Positions 6,773 to 13,457 of a stretch of DNA of 18,141 bases are shown in pieces. The notes beneath the pieces were generated by a model. It was not told the origin of the DNA, made no database searches, and saw only the letters and a list, made by a program, of their open reading frames with translations. The first letter of the stretch is position 1. Every line of letters begins with the position of its first letter. Position numbers and translations under genes: made by a program. The stretch is taken from assembly GCA_017551215.1 (NCBI GenBank), contig JAFZMA010000166.1, forward strand, positions 1-18,141, read 5' to 3'. This stretch comes from Bacteroidales bacterium (GTDB taxonomy: Bacteria > Bacteroidota > Bacteroidia > Bacteroidales > UBA932).

Positions 6773-7345
6773 ATGAAGATAGGAGTTTTCTGTTCTGCAA
6801 ATAAAAATGTAGACAAGGCGTATTTCAAAGCAACTCAAGAACTTGGGATGTGGATAGGCCAGGGCGGACATTCCCTGGTGTGGGGCGGATGCCGGCTCGG
6901 ACTCATGGAGGCGGTTGCGGAAAGTTTTCTTGCTGGGGCGTCTTCTCTCCCGCAGGAAAACCGCGGGAAACTCATTGGCGTAATTCCGGAAATCATAGAG
7001 GAAAAAGGCAAGTCTTTTTCTCCCGTAGACCAGGCGGTTTACTGCAAGAACCTGTCTGAGAGAAAAGAAATAATGATCACCCTCAGCGATGTCCTTGTTG
7101 CACTTCCCGGGGGCATTGGCACCCTTGACGAAATATTCACCGTCTCTTCTGCCGCAACCATCGGCTATACGGACAAGAAGGTCATATTATACAATATCAG
7201 CGGATTTTGGAATCCGCTGATATCTCTGATGAACAGCCTTGAAAGTCAAGGCATGATAAGGGGCGATTACCGCCAGAGGCTGCTTGTGGCAGAAAGTCTT
7301 GAGGAACTTAGTTCAATGTTCCGGCTTCTGCCTTGTCGATCATAG
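6773..7345 (+). CDS. LOG-family nucleotide 5'-monophosphate phosphoribohydrolase (TIGR00730 type)
   Basis: A 190-residue cytosolic Rossmann-like protein. LOG proteins cleave the N-glycosidic bond of (cytokinin) nucleoside 5'-monophosphates, releasing base and ribose 5-phosphate; bacterial members are often mislabelled lysine decarboxylases. The family signature is complete: PGGIGTLDE at 112-120 with upstream RKEIM at 97-101, and an N-terminal MKIGVFCSANKN. I chose the ATG at 6773 because homologues begin this way and the -7 element ends 18 bases before it; upstream TTG or ATG choices fall in or next to the promoter. The last 38 bases overlap the end of the convergent ompA gene. A perfect 13-bp inverted repeat lies within the coding sequence. 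Its substrate in this organism, where cytokinins are not expected, is unknown. Confidence 0.92.
   Translation: MKIGVFCSANKNVDKAYFKATQELGMWIGQGGHSLVWGGCRLGLMEAVAESFLAGASSLPQENRGKLIGVIPEIIEEKGKSFSPVDQAVYCKNLSERKEIMITLSDVLVALPGGIGTLDEIFTVSSAATIGYTDKKVILYNISGFWNPLISLMNSLESQGMIRGDYRQRLLVAESLEELSSMFRLLPCRS
7194..7223. repeat. Perfect 13-bp inverted repeat with a four-base loop inside the LOG gene
   Basis: ATATCAGCGGATT (7194-7206) and AATCCGCTGATAT (7211-7223) are exact reverse complements around TTGG. The stem encodes residues NISGFWNPLIS of the LOG protein. No T-run follows on the plus strand. On the minus strand it would lie 85 bases beyond the ompA stop and is followed by TTGTATAAT, a weak T-rich tail, so it might end ompA transcripts. 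Confidence 0.8.
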
Positions 7346-7994
7346 CCTTGTTGGCTGTAACGTAAACCTCAACCCTTCTGTTCTGGGCTCTTCCGGCTTC
7401 TGTGGAATTGTCTGCTACGGGCTCGTTGAAAGACTTGCCCTCGCTTGTCATTCTTCCGTCTACGATGCCCTGGGTTTTCAGATAGTTCTTTACAGCACCG
7501 GCCCTTTCGTTAGACAGCTTCTCGTTTACTGCGGCGCTTCCGGTGTTGTCCGTGTGGCCGTAGATTGTGATGTCTGTGTCTGTCATATCCTTCATGGCCG
7601 TGGCAAACTTTGTCAGGTCGTTCTTGGATGCTGCAGAAAGGTCGCTCTTTCCGGTCTTGAACAGAAGTCCGCTCTCGAAGGTTATCTTGATAGCCTCAAG
7701 TCCGTTGATATCTGTAACGGTCTCAACCTTGGCATTTTCCAGTTCCTTCTGAAGCTGCTCGGCCTTCTTGTCCATCTTGCGGCCGATGGCAAAACCGGCT
7801 CCGCTTCCAACAGCTCCGCCGATTGCGGCGCCGATTGCAGCGCCCTTGCCCTTGCCTATCAAAGCACCGATACCTGCTCCTACTGCAGCTCCGGCTCCTC
7901 CACCGATAAGACTGCCCTTGGTTGTCTGGTTCATATTGCCGCACCCCGGAACAATGATGAGTGCAGCCATCAGACAAATGATCATCTTTTTCAT
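7308..7994 (-). CDS. OmpA-family lipoprotein with glycine-zipper domain
   Basis: A 228-residue outer-membrane lipoprotein that probably ties the outer membrane to peptidoglycan. The signal peptide ends at VPGC with cysteine 18; proline at the -2 position is unusual for a lipobox. A glycine-zipper stretch follows at about residues 26-70 (GGGAGAAVGAGIGALIG and a second similar run), which can span or insert in a membrane. A short charged helix leads to the OmpA-like domain at about 95-220, with the peptidoglycan-binding patterns GHTDNTG, NEKLSNERA and GRAQNRRVEVYV. I chose the ATG at 7994 over an upstream TTG at 8003, as it begins a normal signal peptide (MKKMIICLMA). The gene overlaps the end of the LOG gene tail to tail by 38 bases and diverges from the nitrilase-family gene. 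Confidence 0.93.
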   Translation of the reverse strand: MKKMIICLMAALIIVPGCGNMNQTTKGSLIGGGAGAAVGAGIGALIGKGKGAAIGAAIGGAVGSGAGFAIGRKMDKKAEQLQKELENAKVETVTDINGLEAIKITFESGLLFKTGKSDLSAASKNDLTKFATAMKDMTDTDITIYGHTDNTGSAAVNEKLSNERAGAVKNYLKTQGIVDGRMTSEGKSFNEPVADNSTEAGRAQNRRVEVYVTANKAMIDKAEAGTLN

Positions 7995-8031
7995 ATTATG
8001 CAAATGTTTTAATTGGTTTGCAGATTAAACT

Positions 8032-8061
8032 TTTGTGCAATTTAGTAAAAATGTAAATTTG
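8032..8061 (+). promoter_or_regulatory. Predicted promoter of the nitrilase-family gene
   Basis: A TTTG -33 box (8032-8035) and an exact -7 element TAAATTTG (8054-8061) are 18 bases apart, close to the known Bacteroidota spacing. The -7 element ends 19 bases before the ATG at 8081. Confidence 0.7.
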
Positions 8062-8080
8062 CGTCAAGATATTATCGAAT

Positions 8081-8872
8081 ATGAAGGTTACACTTTTGCA
8101 GCGCGACGTGCTTTGGGCGGACCCGCAGGGGAACGCAAAGGCCAATTCAGGGATTATGGATTCTTGTCCGGGAACGGATCTGTTCATTCTGCCGGAAATG
8201 TTTTCCACCGGTTTTACAACGTCTCCGGAAGGAATCGCGGAGGAACTGGATAAAGACGGGGAGTGTTTTACTCTGCGATGGATGAAGAGGGAGGCAGTCA
8301 GGCTGGATTGCGCGGTTTGCGGAAGCGTGGCTGTTAAGGAAAGGGACGGGAGGTTTTTCAACAGGCTGTTTTTTGTGACTCCGGATATGTGCTTTTCTTA
8401 CGACAAGCACCACCTTTTCACATACGGTGGGGAGGCGGTCGGATATACGGCCGGGCAGGAGAGAGTAGTGGTAGTGTGGAGGGGGGTGAAGATTCTGCTC
8501 CAGGTTTGCTACGATGTGAGGTTCCCTGTGTTTGTGAGAAACAGCATCGCTGAGGATGGAAAGCCAGAATATGACGCCATAATCTATGTTGCCAGCTGGC
8601 CGGAAAAGAGAGTGCCTACATGGAAGAAACTGCTGCCGGCAAGGGCTATAGAGAACCAGTGCTATGTGCTGGCAGTCAACAGGGTGGGTTCAGATCCCGT
8701 TTGCTCGTACATTGGCGGGACAATGGTTCTGGATGCCAAGGGAAACGTTGTGGACAGCTGCCCGGACGCAAAAGAAACCTCCATATCCGTTGATTTGGAC
8801 ATGGAGGCTCTGGCTAGTTTCAGGGGCAAATTCCCTGTGCTCGAAGACGCAGACCGTTTCTATCTGCTCTGA
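8081..8872 (+). CDS. Carbon-nitrogen hydrolase (nitrilase superfamily, probable omega-amidase)
   Basis: A 263-residue cytosolic hydrolase of the nitrilase superfamily. The catalytic Glu-Lys-Cys triad is complete: E39 in LPEMFSTGF, K109 in YDKHHLF and C143 in LLQVCYDVRFP. The DKHHLF and CYDVRFP contexts match the YafV/Nit2-like omega-amidase branch, which removes the side amide from alpha-ketoglutaramate or alpha-ketosuccinamate left after glutamine or asparagine transamination, as a metabolite-repair step. The substrate is inferred from the motif context, not shown. It has its own promoter and its stop lies two bases from the stop of the convergent beta-barrel gene, so it is a single-gene unit. 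Confidence 0.93.
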   Translation: MKVTLLQRDVLWADPQGNAKANSGIMDSCPGTDLFILPEMFSTGFTTSPEGIAEELDKDGECFTLRWMKREAVRLDCAVCGSVAVKERDGRFFNRLFFVTPDMCFSYDKHHLFTYGGEAVGYTAGQERVVVVWRGVKILLQVCYDVRFPVFVRNSIAEDGKPEYDAIIYVASWPEKRVPTWKKLLPARAIENQCYVLAVNRVGSDPVCSYIGGTMVLDAKGNVVDSCPDAKETSISVDLDMEALASFRGKFPVLEDADRFYLL

Positions 8873-8874
8873 CC

Positions 8875-9570
8875 TTAGAAGTTGATGCCCACGGTGAACA
8901 TCAGACCGCGGTTGTGGGTTTCGTCGAACATGTCGTGGCCTATATTGGCTAATCCAAAGTTGTAGCAGAGTTCTGCATAGAACATCTGAAGCCCCAGTCC
9001 GCAACCAATCTTGAGCCCTCCGTCGAATCTCTTGAACTGGTCCGGATCAGAGCCGAAGGAGTGATATGCCTCTCTTTTTTCAAAGTCCTTTACATATCCG
9101 CCAACACCAACTCCCATGTAGGCGCCCAGGAATGGCTGGATGCTGAGGGCCGGAGATTCCGGAATGTCTATGACGTATTTGAATGTGAAAGGAACCTCCA
9201 GATAATTAAGGTTGTAGGTAAAGTCTCCGCCGAAATCGCTCTTGCCTCCTTTTTCCACATACATAAGTCCGCTTTCAAAGAAGACCGGAGCGTTTGGAGC
9301 CATCTGTGTTCCACCCACAAAGCCGGCAACAAGTCCTGCACGGGAAGAATTGCTCTCAAAGTAAGTGGCCTCGCTCTTTACCTGAGCTGCGTTAACTCCC
9401 AGACGGAAGCCGAAATACTGCCCGGCCGGGGTGTAGTATCCATTCCTTTGCGGCCTGTGGTTGCCGTTGTCGTACATATAGACACGGCCCTGGCCAAAGG
9501 ATGCTGCCGGCAGTGCGGTCATCAGAACCACAACTGCGGCAATTGCTCTTGTTAGGAAGTTCTTTTTCAT
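8875..9570 (-). CDS. PorT-like outer-membrane beta-barrel protein
   Basis: A 231-residue exported protein with a signal peptide (MKKNFLTRAIAAVVVLMTAL, cleavage near SFG-QG) and a mature part of alternating hydrophobic strands, such as FGFRLGVNAAQ, LNYLEVPFTFKYVI and FYAELCYNFGLANIG. It ends in a terminal phenylalanine (MFTVGINF), the usual signal for insertion by the BAM complex. This matches the small beta-barrel family of Bacteroidota (OMP_b-brl_2, PorT-like), predicted to fold into eight or so strands. No specific function can be assigned. It lies 60 bases downstream of the rhomboid gene on the same strand and may share its transcript; I found no convincing promoter of its own. Confidence 0.88.
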   Translation of the reverse strand: MKKNFLTRAIAAVVVLMTALPAASFGQGRVYMYDNGNHRPQRNGYYTPAGQYFGFRLGVNAAQVKSEATYFESNSSRAGLVAGFVGGTQMAPNAPVFFESGLMYVEKGGKSDFGGDFTYNLNYLEVPFTFKYVIDIPESPALSIQPFLGAYMGVGVGGYVKDFEKREAYHSFGSDPDQFKRFDGGLKIGCGLGLQMFYAELCYNFGLANIGHDMFDETHNRGLMFTVGINF

Positions 9571-9630
9571 TGTATGTGATGGTATTTTGTCTGTTTGCTT
9601 TTGTGGATTAGCAAATACTGTGCAAAGGCG

Positions 9631-10242
9631 TCACTTTATGAAATAGGAAAGGAAGTGGTTAATCAGCGATGGACGGAAAATCAGAGGAAAGACAAAGCCG
9701 TAGACAGCTCCCCAGAAGTGGGCCGTGTGCCCGATGTTGTCTCTTCCCCGTTTTGCCATCCACTGGCAGTACAACAGATATAGCGGCGCAAATATAAACC
9801 CGGGTACCGGTATGGGTATCAGGTAGATATAAATGCCCATCATCGGGTCAAAGAACACGGACGCAAATAGCACGGCGGATACTGCGCCGGATGCTCCAAG
9901 GGAGTTGTACTTTGGCTCGTAGCGGTATTTTCTCAGGTCCGCCAGAGAGCTTACTGCAATTGCGCTTACGTATAGTAACACAAACAGCACAGCTCCCCAC
10001 ATATTTCCCCATGCAGCCTGAAACCATTGTTCCGTATTGGTGCCGAAGAAATACAGGGTGAGCATGTTGAAGAAAAGATGACCCCAGCTTCCGTGAATGA
10101 GACCGTGAGAGAACAGCCGGTAAATCTTACGGTAGTTCCATACCAGATAAGCGTTAAACAGCATTGCATTCAACATCTCTCTTTTGGAGAAGGCAATGAT
10201 GCTCACAATGGCTGTTATGGCTATTATTACAATGGTTATCAT
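9631..10242 (-). CDS. Rhomboid-family intramembrane serine protease
   Basis: A 203-residue inner-membrane protein with about six membrane helices. The catalytic serine S118 lies in SLGASGAVSA and the partner histidine H175 in GHTAHFWGAVYG; the supporting HGSWGHLFFNM motif (H55, N59) is also present, so it should be active. Rhomboids cut transmembrane segments of membrane proteins; the substrate here is unknown. I chose the ATG at 10242, which starts directly in the first membrane helix, because the promoter -7 element ends 17 bases before it; an in-frame TTG start at 10290 would lie inside the -33 box. The beta-barrel gene follows after 60 bases. Confidence 0.94.
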   Translation of the reverse strand: MITIVIIAITAIVSIIAFSKREMLNAMLFNAYLVWNYRKIYRLFSHGLIHGSWGHLFFNMLTLYFFGTNTEQWFQAAWGNMWGAVLFVLLYVSAIAVSSLADLRKYRYEPKYNSLGASGAVSAVLFASVFFDPMMGIYIYLIPIPVPGFIFAPLYLLYCQWMAKRGRDNIGHTAHFWGAVYGFVFPLIFRPSLINHFLSYFIK

Positions 10243-10259
10243 CTGAAAAATATTCTTTA

Positions 10260-10291
10260 CAAAAATAACGGATATGCCCCTATTCGGCAAA
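10260..10291 (-). promoter_or_regulatory. Predicted promoter of the rhomboid gene
   Basis: On the minus strand a TTTG -33 box (10291-10288) and an exact -7 element TATTTTTG (10267-10260) are separated by 20 bases. The -7 element ends 17 bases before the ATG. The divergent GHL10 -7 element begins only seven bases beyond the -33 box. Confidence 0.72.
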
Positions 10292-10297
10292 TTTCAA

Positions 10298-10305
10298 TAT
10301 CTTTG
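10298..10305 (+). promoter_or_regulatory. Predicted -7 element of the GHL10-GHL10-MscS operon
   Basis: TATCTTTG matches TAnnTTTG exactly and ends 19 bases before the ATG at 10325. Its -33 region would fall inside the divergent rhomboid promoter, so the two polymerases could not easily bind at once. Confidence 0.6.
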
Positions 10306-10324
10306 GAGAAAATATGTATGAACG

Positions 10325-11896
10325 ATGAAGAAACTGATAATTCTTTCCTGTCTTCTGGCCTCACTTTTTGTTTCTGCAACTGCTTTGGCGCAGGATGAGG
10401 AAGAAGCTTCTGTCCGCAAGTTTGATGTGCAGAAAGACAGCATTTATATTCCGGTTGAATTCAGGGGCGCATGGCTGTCCACGGTGGAGAGCATAGACTG
10501 GCCTAAAGTCAAGATAATGCTCGAGAGACAGACCAATGCAGACGGCAGCAAGGAGAGTTCGTCGCAGATGAAAAAAAGAATCGCCGAGCAAAGGGAGCAG
10601 CAGAAGAAAGATCTGGTATCCCTGATAACCAAGATTCACCGTTCCGGCTGCAATGCCGTTATGTTTCAGGTGGTTAGCAATACGGATGCGCTTTATCCGT
10701 CAAAGATACTGCAATGGGCTCCGAGTCTTACGGATACTCCAGGCGAGGGACCGGGATACGATCCTCTGGCTCTTGCGGTAAAGACGGCACATTCTATGGG
10801 CATGGAAATCCACGCGTGGATTAATCCGCTTAGAATAGGCAAGGTGGATTTTCCAAGGCGCGCAGACAACATCTGCTATAAGAAGGCGGAACTTGTGCAG
10901 GAGCATAATGGCCGCCTGTACTGGGATCCGGGGCAGCCGAAGGTACGGGAATATCTTGGAGAGCTGGCAACCGAGATAATGACAAAGTATGATCTGGACG
11001 GACTCCACATAGATGATTATTTTTATCCGGATGGACTAAAGGGGACGGGAGAGCAGGCAAAGCCAAAGAAGAACGAAAAAGTCTGGAACGACGAGGCTCT
11101 TTTCCAGAAGTACGGACAGGGCAAGACCTTGGACCAGTGGAGAGAAGGCAATATAGACGAGATAGTCCGTGTTATGCACGAGGCCGTTCACAAGGCAAAG
11201 CCTTTTGCCGTGTTCGGTGTTTCTCCGGCCGGAAGGCTTGTGAATACGCAGGGGCTTTATGCGGATCCGAGAAACTGGGCAAAGCAGGGTACAATAGATT
11301 ACCTGATTCCGCAGATTTACTGGCAGCACGGCCACGAGATTGCGGACTTCAAGAAAGTTCTGGATAGCTGGGCCGGGATATTGGAAGACGTTCCGGTAAT
11401 TGTGGGTATGGCGGCTTACCGTTACAAGAGCAAGGCTTTCCCGGAATTCTCAGAGTATGTGCTTCAGGTAAAGGAATGCAGGGAGGCTCCTTATCTGGAC
11501 AATGAGTTCAGACAGAACGTTGTGGGAGAGTGCTGGTTCACAACCCACAACATAATTACGGATGACTTTACGAGCGATATGCTCAATTCGTTCTACGGAG
11601 AAGAGATGCTTACCCCGAATCTTGGTAAAGGTGGAAGTTCGGTGGCGTGTCCGGATGCCTTCCGTATGGGAAGCCACATAAGATGGGGAGAGGTTGTAGG
11701 CGCAGACCGCTATGCTGTTTTCAGGCTTGAAGAAACAGATGTCAAAACACCGTATGGAGGAATTGTCTGGAAAGCTGTTATGCAGGAGAAACTTCACGGT
11801 TTCATTTACAAATGCAGGGAAAGCGGCAATTATTTTGTTGTTTCCTGCAAGGGCGGCAATCATTCAGAAAGAAGCAATGTAGTCTATATCAAGTAG
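10325..11896 (+). CDS. GHL10 (DUF187) glycoside-hydrolase-like protein, periplasmic
   Basis: A 523-residue exported protein of the glycosyl-hydrolase-like 10 family (PF02638). The signal peptide MKKLIILSCLLASLFVSATA is likely cleaved after ALA near residue 22, so it is probably soluble in the periplasm. The TIM-barrel domain fills about residues 43-400: EFRGAWLST (45-53), IHAWINPLR (162-170), LDGLHIDDYFYPDG (224-237), FGVSPAGR (297-304) and PQIYWQHG (329-336). The aspartates of HIDDY are likely active-site residues, by inference. A fibronectin-III-like domain follows (IRWGEVVGADRYAVFRLE). The characterised family member DigH (YddW) of Escherichia coli cleaves peptidoglycan glycan strands stripped of stem peptides, so a cell-wall role is plausible. 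First gene of an operon with a GHL10 paralogue and an MscS channel. Confidence 0.92.
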   Translation: MKKLIILSCLLASLFVSATALAQDEEEASVRKFDVQKDSIYIPVEFRGAWLSTVESIDWPKVKIMLERQTNADGSKESSSQMKKRIAEQREQQKKDLVSLITKIHRSGCNAVMFQVVSNTDALYPSKILQWAPSLTDTPGEGPGYDPLALAVKTAHSMGMEIHAWINPLRIGKVDFPRRADNICYKKAELVQEHNGRLYWDPGQPKVREYLGELATEIMTKYDLDGLHIDDYFYPDGLKGTGEQAKPKKNEKVWNDEALFQKYGQGKTLDQWREGNIDEIVRVMHEAVHKAKPFAVFGVSPAGRLVNTQGLYADPRNWAKQGTIDYLIPQIYWQHGHEIADFKKVLDSWAGILEDVPVIVGMAAYRYKSKAFPEFSEYVLQVKECREAPYLDNEFRQNVVGECWFTTHNIITDDFTSDMLNSFYGEEMLTPNLGKGGSSVACPDAFRMGSHIRWGEVVGADRYAVFRLEETDVKTPYGGIVWKAVMQEKLHGFIYKCRESGNYFVVSCKGGNHSERSNVVYIK

Positions 11897-11905
11897 ATTT
11901 AAATC

Positions 11906-13444
11906 ATGAAAAAACGAATCGCAGAGAAAATAAAAGAATTCTCCATTTTGTTGGCAGTGAGCCTGTTTGTGGTGTCTTGCGGTGGCGGCAAATCAGGTCT
12001 TGACCCGGATTCCGGAAAGACAAAGCCCACACCGGACCCAACGCCGACACCTACAGAAAATTACAAGTACAACGCGGCCAAAGACAAGATAGAACTCTTC
12101 CACGAGTTCAGGGCGTTCTGGCTTACAACGGTGGGAGGATATGACTGGCCGAATGGAGTGAAGGATCCGGGTATTCAGCAGACTAACCTCAGAAATATGA
12201 TTCACGGAATTAAGGGCGTAAACTGCAACGTTGTGATTATGCAGGTTTGCTGCAATTCCGATGCAATGTGGAAATCAGACATACTTCCTTGGAGTTCTGT
12301 TCTTACCGGAACTCAAGGCAAGGATCCGGGATACGATCCTCTGCAGCTTGCAATTCAGACCGCCCACTCTGACGGAATGGAAATCCATGCCTGGATAAAT
12401 CCAATGAGAGTTGGTTCCGCTACGGCAGCAAGGGCTGATAACCACCCGTCTAAACTTCATCCGGACTGGGTACAGCAATATGGTTCAAACCTTTACTGGG
12501 ATCCTGCCAATCCTGAGGTTATCGCCTATCTGGAGGCATTGGCCACGGAGCTTATGTCAAAGTACGATTTGGACGGCCTACATATAGACGACTATTTCTA
12601 TCCGGACGGGCTTAAGGCAGATGCCAAGGAATGGGACGACTCTGAGGAATACGCCCTTTACGGCGGCGGACTTTCTCTTGAAAAGTGGAGAGAGAGCAAT
12701 ATCAACAAGGTGGTAAAAGCACTGTATGACGGAGTTCACAAGACCAAGCCAGACAAGGTGTTCGGCGTTTCTCCGGCAGGAAGGCTTGCCTTGACAAGAT
12801 ATCTGTATGCGGATCCGGTTCAGTGGGTAGAGCAGGGTACAGTGGATTATCTTGCCCCTCAGATTTACTGGCATCACAATCATTCGACCGCTCCATTCCT
12901 TCCAACGATGAATACATGGAAAGATGCTGCCGCTGCGGGCGGTGCCGCAAATCAGGTGCCTGTGATTACGGGTCTTGCCCCTTACCGTCTGGGAGAAACC
13001 GGCTTTACCAACGAGGAATTTAAGCTGGAGGTGGAAGATTGCCGCAAGGCCAATTGGGTTATAGGCAATATCTGGTTCCGTACGGCACATCTTCTGGCCT
13101 CTAGTTTTGCAAGTTATGTAAGATCCAACATTTATCCTCGGGAGAGTCTTATTCCTAAGGTTGGGAAGGGGTTCAACAACAACTCGGGAGCCCCGGCCGT
13201 ACCGTCCATTTCCGTAAACGGGAAAAAGATTGAGTGGAAGGCTGTTGCCGGTGCGGAGGGCTATGCTCTATATGAACTTGTAAAGCAGTCTACATCATCT
13301 AGCGGAGCCGTAACATGGAGGGCTGAGCTTGTGACAAAAGGGGATATGCTTTCTTATTCCGGATCATCCAAGAAGAATTATGCGGTTCTGTCTTTCAAGG
13401 GAAAAGATAGAAGCGCTCTTTCTTCTGTAGTTTACATAGAATAG
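11906..13444 (+). CDS. GHL10 (DUF187) glycoside-hydrolase-like lipoprotein, tandem paralogue
   Basis: A 512-residue paralogue of the preceding gene, nine bases downstream. Here the signal peptide ends in a lipobox (LFVVSC, cysteine 25) followed by GGGKSG and a Pro/Thr-rich tether (KPTPDPTPTPTE), so it is membrane-anchored, most likely in the outer membrane. The barrel motifs recur at matching places: EFRAFWLTTVGGYDWP, IHAWINPMR, LDGLHIDDYFYPDG (222-235), FGVSPAGR and PQIYWHHN. The C-terminus has the same fibronectin-III-like module (IEWKAVAGAEGYALYEL). The pair looks like an old duplication that split into a soluble and an anchored form. The product may act on peptidoglycan glycan like DigH; the substrate is unproven. 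Confidence 0.93.
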   Translation: MKKRIAEKIKEFSILLAVSLFVVSCGGGKSGLDPDSGKTKPTPDPTPTPTENYKYNAAKDKIELFHEFRAFWLTTVGGYDWPNGVKDPGIQQTNLRNMIHGIKGVNCNVVIMQVCCNSDAMWKSDILPWSSVLTGTQGKDPGYDPLQLAIQTAHSDGMEIHAWINPMRVGSATAARADNHPSKLHPDWVQQYGSNLYWDPANPEVIAYLEALATELMSKYDLDGLHIDDYFYPDGLKADAKEWDDSEEYALYGGGLSLEKWRESNINKVVKALYDGVHKTKPDKVFGVSPAGRLALTRYLYADPVQWVEQGTVDYLAPQIYWHHNHSTAPFLPTMNTWKDAAAAGGAANQVPVITGLAPYRLGETGFTNEEFKLEVEDCRKANWVIGNIWFRTAHLLASSFASYVRSNIYPRESLIPKVGKGFNNNSGAPAVPSISVNGKKIEWKAVAGAEGYALYELVKQSTSSSGAVTWRAELVTKGDMLSYSGSSKKNYAVLSFKGKDRSALSSVVYIE

Positions 13445-13457
13445 AATCTATTTCAAG

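Noticed and set aside
7319..7402. A 12-base direct repeat TTCCGGCTTCTG at 7319-7330 and 7391-7402
   Set aside because: Both copies encode Glu-Ala stretches (KAEAG and TEAGR) of OmpA; explained by codon choice, with no wider similarity around them.
7284..8012. A 242-codon open frame on the plus strand opposite ompA
   Set aside because: It is antisense to a well-supported OmpA lipoprotein gene, has cysteine-rich composition with no family pattern, and stays open because of the skewed codons of the glycine zipper.
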